Below, in pieces: positions 1 to 13,753 of a DNA stretch of 64,000 nucleotides. Below the pieces are notes generated by a model. It was not told the origin of the DNA and did no database searches. It saw only the letters and a list, made by a program, of their open reading frames with translations. The position numbers were made by a program, and so were the translations under genes. Each line of letters opens with the position of its first letter. Positions within the stretch are counted from its first letter, which is position 1. The DNA comes from Prostheceraeus crozeri (taxonomy: Eukaryota; Platyhelminthes; Polycladida; Euryleptidae): positions 1 to 64,000 of the forward strand of contig CAJQUW010015443.1 of assembly GCA_907163375.1 (NCBI GenBank), in the 5' to 3' direction.

Positions 1-2534
1 GGTGCTTGAATCCGGTTGGGTGCAATGCATTCTGAGCAAAAAGAAATGAGAATGGGCGAAAAGCTCGCACGTGATAGCTCGATAAAGAAAGGCGCGTGCC
101 TAATGTGTTAAGCACTAGCAAGGTCTTTCATTTGTTAGCTTGATTTCATTAGCAATGACCATTTGTGCAAAACAAAATTTGCTTTCGTGATCTATTCCAC
201 TGTTCAGAAGTAAAACACAAATATAAGAAACATAAATGGGAGAAATTTATTTCGAAAATGGCGAAAAATGTCGCAAAAAGTTATCGAAAAGTCTTGATTT
301 TTTGTATAGATACAAGTCATCAATTCCAATGCACACCAGGTTTCCAGAAGAGGTTTAAAATACATTCATTAACTTTCAAAAACATTCTTTCATGCTTGAG
401 CGTGTCCGTTTGTGGGGTTAGTTTTCGTGATGTTTTACAGGTTTGCAAAGTAACTCTATTCATAGCTCGCTGAGAACAGTAACAAGCATTTACCGATGTC
501 ATTGGAAGCTACACCGATGACTGGCTACACGCTTATCAATAATGTCCATGAACAACATTGCATCGTACCATTAACGTTTGCCATCATTTCAGATTGAGTT
601 TTCGATAATATCAAAGCAGCAATCTGCAAAAGCAAAAGATAAAATGTCAGTCTGAGAAATAAAATGATGAGTTTGTCATTGCAAGAATATCACTGAGATG
701 AGATGCCAATCATGAAAAATTGATGATCACATCATATTCTATTTATTGAGTAGACCTAGGTCCTACAATGTGGACGTTGTCAAAAAATGGAAGAATTTGA
801 AAAATGACAGAAAGTTCTATCTGACAATACATGTGTAGGTCAAAATCTGCTGCTGCATGAAAACGGAACAAGTAGTATCAACCGGCTTTAGCTGTTCACA
901 ATTTAGGAGCGTGTATTTATGTTCAAAAATGCCGTGCGAAAGATCTAAATCAGTCAGAAAGTCCTGTATTTCACAATTATCAACCTTATCCACACCGGAG
1001 GGAGAGATTCGGCACATTTGGCGATCCGCATTTTCGGGATGATCCTTTCAGCCAATCTCCAGCTTTTGCAGCTTTTAGTTTCAACGTATTATCAAACTTG
1101 TGGATTTGACTCTCTAGAAGATCACATTTATGACCCATTTTGAAAAGTACTATTTTTGAAGGTCTGAATTCTGTCACTTTTTGCAAACATATTGTGTGAT
1201 GACTTTCAACAATGCGTCGCGACATGAGTGCAGTTTTATGTCAATATGAGGCTGAGAATCACGTAATGACTATATGATATACCATAGACATCGAATAGAG
1301 GATTGGAAATTCAAATATTATATAAGTACTACTTATCAAACTTTTGCAGTAACCCAACTTTAATAAGTTGTCATTTTTGTTTCTTTTCCTAATCACTTGA
1401 ATTCTTTGGGAATCTACAAGGCGTTCTTCTTCTTGATAATTTCATTTTTAGTTTTTAGAATTGCAGAATTTCACAGATCTATTGGAATGATTACTTTTTG
1501 AAGGAATATCTTTCACATTTCATATCAGTTTACGTATCTTTCAGCTGTTCTATTTGCTCAAATCAATGTTGTCAATCTCTTTATGTACTCCAAGGCAACT
1601 TCTCAGCAGAATGAATCAGCTTGGCAATCGGTAGGGAGATTCATGGCTACAATTTGGTAAATTTTCAAAAATCCATCAAAATTGGTGATTTAAATGTCTA
1701 AAATTGCTATTTATATTACGAAGATTAATGAGTCAGATCTAATGGATACGCAGTTGACACACGATATGACTGTGAATTTCAAATCATTCGGAGCAGTACT
1801 TTAGAAGTTGAGGAGGACGAATCGGCCCCCGGATATCAATCCTCTTCAGAGCCTGGGATGGATGATTGATACAAGAATAAACACATGAAGTTGCTCTCTT
1901 TGATAAGTTTGGATACTAAAATCTCTTGAAAGTTGTTGCTTTACAGAACAAAGAATATGAGAAACGAACTTGATAAAAGACTTGTACTCACGTCAATTCT
2001 TCACAATATGGAAGTGTCGATCAGAGAGTGAGAAGTATTGATTAGAGAAAGACTTTATATCATCTGATCAGCTCAGATGAATGCAAAGTTCATTTTCAAT
2101 AGCGTCAATTGAATGCCTGATAAGAAGTCACGTACACAACAATGTTGAGCTTCAACTAATGCTGTCACTTTGAGATGGACGATCAAATAATGGCAACCTG
2201 TTCAGACAGATATGAAGTTGAGAATTAAATTACATTAATGAAATTGAAGCACTACTCGAGTTATCTTCCAAAGTTTATTCCAAATATTATTTTTCAGAAA
2301 TCATATTGATTAAAGAAATAAAAACCATTAACAGGACTAGGATGCACTTCTCCTCTTTCAATATTTCTGTAGATAGAACTTCGAAATGTTAAATACTTTT
2401 CATCTTCCTCAATATTGCTTTTCTTTGAAGGAATTTGATGTAAACCAGCTCATTGCATTTCAAAACTTGGATAGTATTCTGAAGATTCAGTTTGTATGCT
2501 CACATATTCACTCTCTACATGCTGATTTGAATAG
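1..2534. other. No gene recognised
   Basis: AT-rich sequence with only short, low-complexity open frames on both strands. I see no protein motif, RNA gene, or clear direct or inverted repeat in it. Confidence 0.5.
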
Positions 2535-2705
2535 CCCCAAAAGTGGGCTAGATGCAACATAGAGGTCCAGACAAAATTCAAGCGCAGAATTGTTGCCCAG
2601 TATCTGGGGAATACGAAAAAACCCATGACAGACATTTTGAGTGGTGGAATGCCCCCGCAAGACACCTCCATATGACCCCCCCCCAAAGTGGTCTAGATGC
2701 TAGTA
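2535..2705 (+). repeat. Left member of inverted repeat pair framing copy 1
   Basis: About 170 bp that recurs in reverse orientation at 7,879-8,046. Both copies run from CCCCAAAAGTGGGCTAGATG to AAAGTGGTCTAGATGCTAGTA with clear similarity throughout (shared blocks around CAGTATCTGGGGAATACG and TTTTGAGTGGTGGAATGCCC). The motif AGTGG(G/T)CTAGATG occurs near both ends of each copy. The two copies frame the pseudogene between them. They could be element termini or just two insertions of a dispersed repeat; no target duplication was identified. Confidence 0.7.
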
Positions 2706-3870
2706 CCTAACAATGTGAGTTTGAGTGGTGAAATGCCCCCTACGAGCATCATGAAGCTGCATGTACATGTCGTATGTCATCAATGTACATAAATATATGC
2801 CTACATTTGCATTTCAGCATACATTTGCATGGGTGGAAAGTGTGACTTGAACTGAAACAACCGACAGATCGAGTGAAAGTTTTCAGAACATTTCCGTGTA
2901 TTCCGGAGATCTGTTTGCCATGTTTTCACCGATTTTTGTAATACAATGATATTGAGTCACATTTTCTTTTGTCTTTTCATCATGCACTTTATGGACGATT
3001 TTGGACGGCCATGAAGGGGATCTACCGGTACCGGTAAGTCATGATTTGTGACAGGTCTACATGGGATATGAGAATCTCGATTTGAACGATTTGAATGATT
3101 AGGTATTGAGTAAGTAGCTTATCCACACTCCTTGATTGAGCGATTCTACATTACTACTTATGGTGCGGCAAGTCACGCTGTTGTGTCCCTCAATAATACT
3201 GCTTTCAGACTGTATCTATACTAATTATTGAGCTGGATACTTTTCGTCATACAGTAGATACATGTAGCAACCATTTGAGATGGAAGCTCGTTAATTTTCG
3301 TTTTCCCTCATCATGAATATACATTTGTGTTTGCGCAACATACACACAATTCCTCCATCTTTCGTGGTGGCCCGGAGCGCTTTTTGCAGCCATTAATACT
3401 CGCGTGATCCCCATATTCTGATTCATTTTCTCGCCATTGATATTCCCATAGACATGAATTCACCCGCTCATGGTACTATCATGATTGTCAGCCGAAGGGC
3501 GCATGAATCAATTTCTATGGATATTCCAATAATTCTATAACTAGTTAGTTACGTGTATGTTGATGTTGTGATTGATTTGGCTCACTATTGACCTACATAT
3601 ATATTATACACTAGCCTACAAGTTGTATAAATTTGAAAAAGACGACATACATGTAAGAATATATTATTTTCCCTGCCGAGGAGTCATTCGAAAATTTGGA
3701 TATTATATTTTATTAACCCCAGTCGCATTATTTCAAACTTATACCATAGTAATGCTAAAACTTATGTATTTTGGTATAGATGGTTCATGTCTTTATTGTG
3801 AAAATGTGTATAAAAATGCAAGGCACATTATGTCTCGGCACAGTTCAGTAGTACCATGTGACAAATATCT
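2706..3870. other. Non-coding stretch upstream of copy 1
   Basis: No recognised gene. An open frame runs through the second half into the pseudogene that follows, but its first 100 codons look like random AT-rich translation. Any promoter or 5' exon of the pseudogene would lie here; none is evident. Confidence 0.4.
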
Positions 3871-6800
3871 TTGTTTTTCAGAATGGGAGACGATGAAGAA
3901 CTTCCAAGACCTGTTGATGTGGAGATGGAAAACTTGCATTTATGCTTCATCTGCAGAAAAGACGAAGGACGATTCAGCACTAGCTACATGGAAAGCCGTT
4001 CAGAAAGCGGTAGAAAACAGAAGGCAGTTGAGCAGCGATGTGCATCGATCGATCACTGATCATCTACATATCGAAGGTGACGACTTTAAACCACTTCGAT
4101 ATCACTCTACCTGCTACAAAAGATTTACAGCGGTGAAAAGAAGAATGCAAGATCGAAATGAATTGTGCCCATCTCCTTCCACACGTCAGACGGTGACATT
4201 GTTGGAAACGAATAGCTCAGGTATGTTGTGTTCGAATACTTGCATTTTTTGTGGTCAGTCTAGAAAAAAGCGTAACAACATAGAAGAAAAATTGTGCTTG
4301 GTATTGATGAAGGAGGGAACAGAATCAATTCAAAAGGCAATCAAAGAGAGCGAAGATCCACGTTTGATGCACATAATCGGAACAGGAGACTTGATTGCCA
4401 AAGAGGATAAATATCATAACAGCTGTCGCCGAATGTATGTTCGAGCTTGTGAAACAAAGGAAAAGAGCGACTCTCCGACAGTCCGCGCGTTGCACAGCAT
4501 GGCCTTCGATTCATTGAAACAATTTATTGAGCATGAAATTGTATTCAAAAAGAACAGTTATTTGATGTCAACCTTATTCGATCATTATCAAACGGAGTTC
4601 ATCAGCTAAGGTGGAATCAAGGACGACATTCTTTCATATACCACTTCATCATTAGCAAACAAGATAAGAAATTATTTTCAAGATGAGATTTGCATAGAAT
4701 TTGCTGAACATGCGAGAAGGAAATTTGGTTTTCAATTCCTCGGTGAAATTTGAAGATGCGAAGGCTGCCTTGTACGAAGACCCTGAGAAGACGAGGGAAA
4801 ATGATCTCATTCGTTCTGCTGCTTTGCACTTGAGGTCCATCATATTACATGTAGCTATGCCCAAAACTGCCTCGCCAATGAAGACAACTGCGCATTCCTT
4901 GAAGGCAACGCCGGCTGACATTCCTTAGCAATTGAATATGTTTTTTCACGACTTTGTTGGATAACGACTCTATCGAAAGAAAGACTGTAGCTATTGCATC
5001 AGACGCCATTTTCAACACAACAAAAGGACTACTATTCCTTGGAAGCAAACAAATCTTGGTCTCGGACTCAGCAGCTTATCTGGATCCAAGTTAATCATTC
5101 ATATTCTGAATCGTCTGGGGCACTCCATAAGCTATGATCGTGTGAAGGAAATGGAAACTGAATTTGCATACAGCTGTTCAAGCAGTGATCGATTTTCCCC
5201 TGATGGCCTCCTTTTGGAAAGAGGCCTTGCCACTGCTTCAGCTTGGGACAACTACGACGTAAATATAGAAACGACAGACGGAAAAGATACCTTGCATTGT
5301 TCGGTCGGAATATGCTATCAAAATGCAGTTAATGCTGTCGTTATCGATTCAAATGATATGGAAACATGCAAAAACAGGAAGCGCAAGAGCTTCCAAGATG
5401 AACATCGTGAAATACCACAGTATTGTCCAGCCATAAAGAAGGCCAAATTTGATGTGTCCCAATCCTGATTCTAATGAGTTTCACAACAAAGAAAGATGTC
5501 TTATTGACTTTTGGTGGCTCTTACGAAGTCAACAAACATATCTGCCTCTATTTCCTGGATACATTGGAAAATTCATGAAGGATGAGCTACCTCAGCAAGC
5601 GATCACTTATTTGGAGCCTCTGATGTCATCTCCTACACTCAACAAAGTTGTGAGAGAAACGATGATTCGAACTCTGAAAGTCTCCGAGGAAATGTCCGAA
5701 GACCACGCAAATCGTTACTGATGACCTTGCAATAGCGTCGAAGGCCCCAAAATTTGAAAATTTGCACGTGCTTCTCGGTAACTTCCACATCGAACTCACT
5801 TTCTTTGGAGCCCTTGGCACGTTTGTTCAAAATTCTGGCGCAGAAGTTGTTTTGACCGACTCCTCTGTTCTGAGTGATGGATCTGTAAACGGATTTATCA
5901 AGGGCAAGTTTTACAACAGGTGCGCGAGAATCCAACTGTTCTTGAAAGGAATATGTATCGTGAGTTCCTGAAATCATTGTCGTCTGACGATAGAGAAGCC
6001 ACATCTATCTTCATGGAACAAGCGCTCATTGACGATGAATACTTGGAGGATTACTTGAAAAAGAGCAATGAATTTCAAGGCCTACTCTCGAAGTACGAGC
6101 ATTACTTTGATCAAACAATGAATGGATTCATGGAGCCAACAGCAGCGTACTGTGCAATATATGTATACCTAGTCAATCGAATCTACCGTAATCTCCAACG
6201 CTCTCTGCAAATTCTCATACAATGATGAAAGTCATCCCAGTAGCCATTTATAATAGAATATAATGCTTACTAATTTAAATTATTAGTTAAAGTAGTCCTA
6301 AGGAGGACTGATGGCGTTCTCCAATCCGCAAGTGTACAAAAGCAATGCTACTGTAACCATTGGATTAATCAGTTCTTAAAAGAACTCAATGTAGCTTTCT
6401 CGTGGCAACGAATTAAAATTGATCAGCTTTGGCCCAATATCTGGTAAAAATGGAAATCTTAAGACTTGTCATACTACTCATTCTTGCTGTTAATATACTA
6501 ATACCATAGATTCCAAACACTACCGTATACACGTTCAAAACAGACGTCTAATATACTGTACCGACTACAGATGCTGATAGTGGAAATAGAATAAGACAAT
6601 GGTCACCATAGGTTAAGGAAATTAGAAATGGATATTATAAAACAACAGGTATTATATCAATGAATGATCTGAATTTATACATAGAAACTTTCCCCATCAT
6701 CTTGGACATGTTTTTTGCACTCAACAGACCCAATTATGCACGCTGAGGAAGTTTGTACTTTGATAAACTGAGAAATATATCCACATCATGTAGAGAAACT

Positions 6801-7624
6801 CTCCAAAATGGCGCATTCTCCATCCGAAGAACTTCGAAAAACTTCAGCAGGAGTTCAGTTGATCTTGCATTGGAGCAAACTATAAATCGAGACGCGGCTT
6901 CAATAATGCGTGAAATTGTTTCATTTCGCAATTCTAGTACTGCCGTAAAGCGATAAACCTTGACAGCTCCACAGAGAGGCATGATCGTTTCAAGTTTGAA
7001 AACCTTCACTGGTTTGGATCTGTTGAGCAGCCCGTATCATAAGCACGTAATTGGAGAATTCAGAAGGACAACAAGGATATTGATTCTCTGAATGAAACTA
7101 TTCAGAGTTCATGTAACCCATTTGATGCTTCAGTCGAGCAAAAGGATCTGGTGAACATCGCAACTGGAAAAGTGGCCACACAAGAAACCAAGAAATACCT
7201 CCTTGAAGCCCTGGACAGAGGAAAAGCGAAACGAATAACTTTCCAGGAGGAATGCTCTTCAAATCCAAAAAGATTTCTCGAACCAATCAAGAGAACAAAG
7301 ATTCAGAACTTTGCAGTCGAAAGCAAAATGAGGTCTCAGTCAGCAGCATCAAAATCTCGCGTCGCTGCTGAGAGCGTGAGAGATGTATTTGGACGAGTGA
7401 TGTTAGTTACAGCTGAAAAATTGCCGGAATTTGATTTCAAACAACTGTTGTCTCATCCTATAACGGAGGTCCCACTGTCTTTGGCTCACAGCGATGGCAC
7501 AATGATCAAAACTGAGAAATCAGCTCTTTTGAAATTTCTTGAGAAAAAGCAGACGGGAAGCATCGCATCTGAAGAGATCTCAATTATACAGATTTTGACT
7601 TTGGAGAGTTTTATTGCACAATAG
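3871..7624 (+). pseudogene. Cys/His-rich multi-domain repeated gene, copy 1 (decayed)
   Basis: A long coding remnant spread over several frames. It begins MGDDEELPRP and shows a C-x2-C module (CFICRK, near 3,935) with a matching H-x3-C (YHSTCYKRF, near 4,115). A second module follows: CIFCGQ near 4,240 and YHNSCRRMY near 4,420. Both look zinc-binding. Later segments read EDPEKTRENDLIRSAALHL (near 4,780), GLATASAWDNYD and GKDTLHCSVGICYQ (5,225-5,320), NKVVRETMIRTLK (5,640), TFFGALGTFV and GFIKGKFYNRCARI (5,795-5,930), and EQTINRDAASI (6,880). The last part covers VNIATGK to IITLES-like sequence (7,150-7,620). Breaks include a shift near 3,960, stops at 4,607 and 5,466, shifts near 5,700 and 5,935, an insertion at about 6,225-6,660, and TGA at 6,744 where copy 2 has Trp. 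I recall such proteins as multicopy and uncharacterised in marine invertebrates. Function unknown. The remnant lacks the C-terminal part seen in copy 2. Confidence 0.75.
6287..6649. mobile_element. MITE-like insert inside copy 1
   Basis: A non-coding block starting TTAAAGTAGTCCTAAGGAGG and ending ATAAAACAACAGG. It lies exactly where copy 1 loses collinearity with copy 2. The same block occurs in reverse orientation at 60,380-60,868, including the internal string GAACTCAATG...CTCGTGGCAACGAAT. This shows it is a separate dispersed repeat and not a host intron. The adjoining 6,226-6,286 is AT-rich and may belong to the insert. No encoded protein. Confidence 0.6.
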
Positions 7625-7878
7625 CTAGCACAGTTCACATGAGAGTTGATATTTTTATCTATACATGTTTATTGTTTTAGAGAATCCGGTTTTAGATCAA
7701 GTTATATGATATATCGAATATATTTTATACAACGAATATAAAAATAGATGAAGGAAATCTTTGTTTTCAATACACCATCACGTAAAAATATAGGCCTATA
7801 AGCACGCAGAGCTGGCTCTACGACAAGTGCATTCACTTGTATACGTACACAAGAATAGAATACCACATCAGTGTTAGT

Positions 7879-8046
7879 TACTAGCATCTAGACCACTTTT
7901 AGGGGGTCATATGGGGCGTCTGGCGGGGGCATTCCACCACTCAAAATGTCTGTTATGGGTGCTTTCGTATTCCCCAGATACTGGGCACCAATTCTGCGCT
8001 TGAATTTTGCCTGGAACTCTATGTTCCATCTAGCCCACTTTTGGGG
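7879..8046 (-). repeat. Right member of inverted repeat pair framing copy 1
   Basis: Reverse complement of the repeat at 2,535-2,705, with scattered substitutions and a few single-base indels. It lies about 250 bp after the end of the copy 1 coding remnant. Beyond it the sequence is locally GC-richer (GGGCCCCCTGGGCCACACCC near 8,058), with no counterpart outside the left copy. Confidence 0.7.
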
Positions 8047-9832
8047 CCTAACATTTTGGGCCCCCTGGGCCACACCCACCACTTCTGACCCGGCAGACTT
8101 TCAGTTTCGTGGTTCCCAGATAGGTCCCCCACACATCATGCAGTCAAACCTTCTGGACCTTTTCGTCAGTAGTGGACCCACCTGGCTCACGGTCTGTGTG
8201 TATTTCTCAGGCATATCGTTTCCAATTGGGAACATAGCCGACATCCATGTGATTGTAAATGAAAAGACATGTAATCCCCTTGAAAGTTAATTCAGCACTA
8301 AACGAATGATATTTGAAAGAAACAATCAGAGAAACGTAATCGCTTCAATGTATCGGCGGATAACAGCTAAGGACTAGGACGGATATTGAAACAATGTAAA
8401 GTCGGGGACGTGAGTTGTCATGATAACAACGGTATCGGTGGCGGCTTCCAGTGGGTGCCGGTGCCTTGTACTTTGTCAGGGTCATTGAAGGATTAAAAGC
8501 ATTTTGATAAAATATCGTACAAGATGACGCCACGAACCTGCTTCTATTGCATGTTTCAATACTTTCATTCTTCACAAGACCCAGCAACATTGACACACAT
8601 CGCTGATTAGCCGAACAGCTGAAACGATCATCAGCAAACAGCTGTTGTCCATTCTAATCTCACTTACTTTAAAAGGTGAAATGTTGGATCTCTATGCTTA
8701 AAACGAAGCCGCCTTATCGAGTTAGACGATGACAATGGTGAAGCCGAAGGCTGGTTTGGGCTGTTGGTCAATTGGTGGGTTTCGAAATACAGTATTTCAA
8801 AATTTAAAGTTTTATAAGTTTGCGGATGTCAAACAGCATTGTGGATTGCATGCTTTTGCTGATGATAGGACAAGCATTCAGTTTTAAGTAGGATGTATCA
8901 CATGCAATGCAAAATTAATAGAAATTCAACAATTTCACATTTCTGTGTTTCTTCTGTCCAACAAAAGGGTTTCTTCAATGCTATATGGCGAATTACTAGT
9001 CCTGGATCACACAGAGATGTCTTTGGCTTTTCCTGTGTGTTTCTGACTTTTTAAGTTTATAAAATGTGTCATGCGTGTCTACTTATTCTGTTTACTAAAA
9101 ACACATGAAAAAATGATTATTGTTCTTCAAACTCCGCTTTGATGTTCCCCATGAACACGAGGAAGCTCCGAAAGGACTGTTTCAAATACTTTGAACAAGA
9201 CTTGCATTGTCAGTCTAAAAAATGACACATTTTATTCATTAGCGTTGTAAAGAATGCTGATTGAAAGTAAGAATTGGATTGAACATTTTTCCAATTTGCT
9301 CTCTAAACTACTACAAGACTTATCAATTCAGACCAAATTGCAATTGAAAGAATTCTGTCTCATTTATTTTAGAACTTCCCTAGAAATTCCGTAGAAACAA
9401 CTTCTCTACAGATTTTTCCATCTTTATCTCCATCACCTCCACAGAACGACTATATAAAATAAAGACACAACTTGAGCGACATTTGAGGACAAAAGTGAAC
9501 TATCACTGAAATATTACGCGTTTTTCCATGTTTCGATCCAATTGTGTACTCAGATAATTTGTTGATCAAATCTTCATTTTGTTGTCCGCACAGTAAGTCA
9601 TAATCGGAATGAACTCTGCTGTATGAAAGCTTCTCGCTTTACTATGCATTGCTATGAGACATGGATGAAATGTTCTCAAACTTTGACAGAATCCATTAAC
9701 TCTCATTATCGAATGGTTTCCATCTGACTTTCATCAATAACATATGCACTCTCCCATTCCATCAATTTATTATTCTCCAGGCAAGAATCTCTTGTATCTG
9801 TTTACCATTCCATATCATAGTTAGTTTGAAGA
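8047..9832. other. No gene recognised
   Basis: No convincing coding frame or structured repeat. A possible splice acceptor with pyrimidine-rich lead-in (TTATTCTCCAG) lies at about 9,780, just ahead of the secreted-protein frame that follows. An upstream non-coding exon of that gene could therefore be here, but none is visible. Confidence 0.4.
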
Positions 9833-10705
9833 ATGTTGTTTTTCCTGTTAGAGCTTCAATTTTTCACATTTCAAGCATTTGTCACTCTTGCTTCATCAGA
9901 CACCTTTCGTACAATTGACCCTGGACGAAATGTGCGCTTATATTATTGTATTCGGGAAGCCACACAAGCACATTCCTTGATGTTGGGCATCTTTGTAGAC
10001 GGTACCTGCCAGCTTTACAATGACAAAAAGTTATCTCCAAATCACTCTGATATTCTGCCCTTGTACCGAAGACTTCCACAAAGAGATGTCATCCTACTGT
10101 TGAGAACAAAAGCCGCACACAATCATCAACATCCATATTTTGTCTTAAGGAATGGAACAGCAAATAATTCGCAGACAGACATCAAATGGGCTAATCTAAC
10201 CAATGACCTGTACAAGCGCCCGTTTGTCCACTTCAATCCATCTCCGTTTTCTTGAATTCATCTTGTGTTGATGAACAGCAACGGAACTGAATCAGTCAAA
10301 TTGATTTTCAAAGTTCGTTTCAATGGTTCGCTTTTAGAAGAAGATGTCTGGTTTAAACTTGACCACTTGGAGTACTCATACCCATGGAATATAACTGTGA
10401 TGAAAGAGAGAACTGATCTTAAGTTTTCATTAATTGGTAAAAATGACAACGAACGTCAATTTTACATTCGAATACCGGGAAGGGTCAATCCGAGGTGTTA
10501 TACTAAGCTAGGTATCATGGTAATCATTCCACGTGAGGTCTGTTCTTGGATGGAAAGCGTGACAACGGGTCTTCTTTATCTGTGGACAATACAAAACAAT
10601 GGAGTAGGAAATTTTAGTGCGGTCCACAACTTTGCAGCAGAACATCGATTATATGGAGAAATAAGGAATGACCAGACACTTTATGTGCAGCTGAAAAATG
10701 ATTGA
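9833..10705 (+). pseudogene. Secreted N-glycoprotein with one in-frame TGA
   Basis: A single reading frame of 291 codons interrupted once, by TGA at 10,253-10,255. The frame is otherwise open on both sides, in register. The N-terminus (MLFFLLELQFFTFQAFVTLA) is a typical signal peptide. The mature chain has four cysteines and eight N-glycosylation sequons: NHS, NGT, NNS and NLT before the stop, then NGT, NGS, NIT and NFS after it. The sequons fall in both halves, which argues that the two halves are one extracellular protein. I do not recognise the family. The TGA may be a recent nonsense mutation, an assembly error, or recoding. No convincing selenocysteine element was found downstream, but I could not fold the RNA. 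The start is the first Met of the signal peptide. Low-frequency interruption and the retained sequons suggest recent loss. Confidence 0.6.
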
Positions 10706-13700
10706 GTCTTTGTGGACAGCGTGCGTTTTCTTGAACATTAATTAACTTCATTCTCCTGGAAGCATATTATTTGTCAAAATTAACGACTTTTTATGATGAT
10801 TCAGTGTAGAACATTGAGCTTAAATCACCGAGCATTTAATTAAGAAATTCATTTTAAATACTTTGAGAAATCAGAAAATTTCTTAATGCGGAATTCTTAT
10901 TTTGCAGAAACGTAAAGAGTAGCTCCATAAGTTTTCTTGGTTGCGGATAGCTTTGTAGGTTTGATATTACAACCCATAAATCCAACGAAGTTATGGGAAT
11001 TTTCAAGTTTTTTATAACTTATTGTAGTCTACAAAGTTGAGCCGGTTATTATTTCCCGGATATTAATTTATAAACGAAGAATGACATCTTGATGCCAAAA
11101 ATGTTTTGTTGATTACGTTTAACATAAAACAGAAATCAATATCTTCATGGGGAAATAATCATGGAATTTTATATAGTCCATGTAGATCCTAAACACATGA
11201 GTCTGCTTTTATGAAGTTCAATTCCAGCATTTGAAAGTTCATTACCTGAGCAAGGAATTTCTTTATCCATAACTATGGTTCATCCTAAATTTCAGTTTTA
11301 AAAAGTGGATGAATTCTGTCAACTGAAGATTCCACGCAATGTCCATCATCATTTCCATGGCGTGATGAGAACCTTCCATGTAAATGTGAACACTGATGGA
11401 AACTAGAAACCGTGATGTCTTTCTATGGACATGCACAAGCCGTGTGTACATGCATGTATTGTCCGAATGTGGTCAATGATCAATTTGATTTTTGTTGTAA
11501 CAAGCAATTTTGGCAGCGGGGACTTGAGGGCATCCATCTTGAAGGTTAAACGCATCCGACCTCATTCTATCTAATATAGCAGACTACATTGTGCGATAAT
11601 GCCGATTCAAATACACAAACTTCAATGAATAACAACAAAACATTAATGAGAGGGAATTTAAAAATACTGCCATTCCTACTTCATTTTTGAAAGCTCCACC
11701 TGATCATTCTAGTGCACCTTCGGCTAAAAGAGCAACATCTGTAACGGCAAGGAAGCGACTGAAACTTCCTGTTGATGGGAGATCTGCATTTGTGCCACTT
11801 GGTAATGACTTGGCACCACAATGCACTTGCCTTCATAATGCTTTCGCGACCAAAGGAATGCTTTCGCATCGTCCATATAAATCGGTAATACATCTGTCAC
11901 GGCAAATAGAGTGACAGAATCATTCTGCTGAGATCTTGAAGAGAAAGCAGAAGATATTTCAAACCTTGATCATTTCGATCATTTCTTTAACGATCGTTAA
12001 ATGTGACTTGCCTCAGAACGTTGTATTCCTTCCAGTTTATTGACGATTGTTGAAAGGATGTCATGCATCTTGCATAGTTTATAACTAAAGAAATTCCAAG
12101 GATTTTGACAAGTTGATATTCACTTGACCATTGTGGTGATCGCCGCTGATTAAATTTTACTAAAAGCAACTGGGACATTCCCCTGATTCATTTGACTCTT
12201 CGTGCTCACAAGATTCAAAACATCATGGCAAAATGCAAATTTCTGCTTGAGACGAAGAATGAGGAGATTTCATTTGAACACGCGGAAGGTTGTAAATAAA
12301 CTCGAACAATGGTTAAATTATTCTCAATCTGATCAGATGCGGAGATGCTTGAACTTTTTATTCGAACAATTTTAATTTTAGGAAAAAGTGAATTTTGAAG
12401 ATTCTTTTCTTCTGAGATGATGCTCATTCATCAGCTTCATGCAGGTAGCCCTCATCCTTTCTTTCATGAGCCACAACTGTTGTTGTGCCGGTCTGCGAGT
12501 ATGTGTAGTCTGCGTGTGCATCTCATAAAACTAATCAAATAAAAATCTTTGACATTGTGGAATAAAGGCGGCACACTTTGATTGCGAACAGCGAAACTTG
12601 ATGCCTTCATACTTGGAATATCATCGTCAGAATGTCCAAAAACATTTTGAAGCTTCTGCACGCATGTAAAAAATGTGAAAATCAGGACATCACTTCAAAT
12701 CACTTAGTTGACGCACCAGATGCCGACCTTTCGGTTTGAAAATAAGATTGACTCACATTCTTAAAACAACTTCGTGCAAATCCTATATTAATCGATGAGT
12801 CAGAGTCAATAAGTGTAGACAGCGCATCCACGTACATGATCGAATGCTTCGTTATCGAATGATGATAATATCTGACGAAATCAAAGTATGCTATAGATTT
12901 AATGATGATGATGTATCTAGTGATATTATAGTGTCATAATTAGTAGGGCTGTGCGCTAGTCGCACCTGCGTGCACCGGTCCACCGGGCAAGATGACAGCT
13001 GCAACTAACGGTGCACCGAACATTTTATAAGTTACACTGAAGGACTGAAGTGTATCCGAAATTTAGTTTCTTTTTCGCTCTAGTCTGATAGTTAATAAAG
13101 ACTTCAAGATCTTGAAGGTGGGGTCTCTATCTTCTGTTAAAAATGTTCAGAATTTAATGCCAATTTGATAAAGCACGAACAAAATTCAGTAAACTTATTA
13201 GGCTTCTTTCAATGTTATTTTCCCAATACTTGCAAGTGACTCTCATCATACTTAGCCGCAACCAGAAAATGGCAAAAAGTTGCATTGACTAAATTAGTCA
13301 GTGGCAGACGAAACGTCCGCGTTTTAATTATTTCTTTTGAAATACATGTGCAAAGTGTTGGATATAGCAATTGAAGAGCTTACCATTGATACTTTTCAAA
13401 ATCAGGAAAAATTGGCCTACAATACAACATCAGGAAAAATGAAATAAATGGAAGCAATGTCACCGCATTCTGCAAATTGTTGTCTATTAGGGTCAACATC
13501 TAGACACTACTCACTTTCCGGTGGTGTCTCTGTACTGATACAATGCTACCAGATCGTACGAAAAAATCTTTCGGACAGAGCTCTGGATATATCTTGAGAT
13601 TCTGAACGAGGATAAATAATTTGTTCGTATTATATTTCGGGTCTAGTTATAAGCCGGAGTCCGGAGTCCGACTCCGACTCCGACTCCGCATCCCTGAAAC

Positions 13701-13753
13701 GCACCAATGTTCATTCTTTCAATTTAACGTAGAATATGAAAACACAAAACACT
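10706..13753. other. Mostly non-coding; one small unassigned frame
   Basis: No recognised gene. A 75-codon frame at 11,687-11,914 (+) begins MKAPPDHSSAPSAKRATS and includes RKRLKLPVDGRSAFVPLG. Its composition is more protein-like than its surroundings, but it has no recognised motif and no flanking splice evidence. Near 13,655-13,690 there is a short (CCGACT)n-type run, and 12,950-13,020 is locally GC-rich. Neither has an assigned role. Confidence 0.4.

Noticed and set aside
9833-10705. Selenoprotein call for the secreted glycoprotein
   Set aside because: No convincing SECIS-like arrangement was found by eye in the downstream sequence, and a nonsense mutation is simpler. Kept as a test only.
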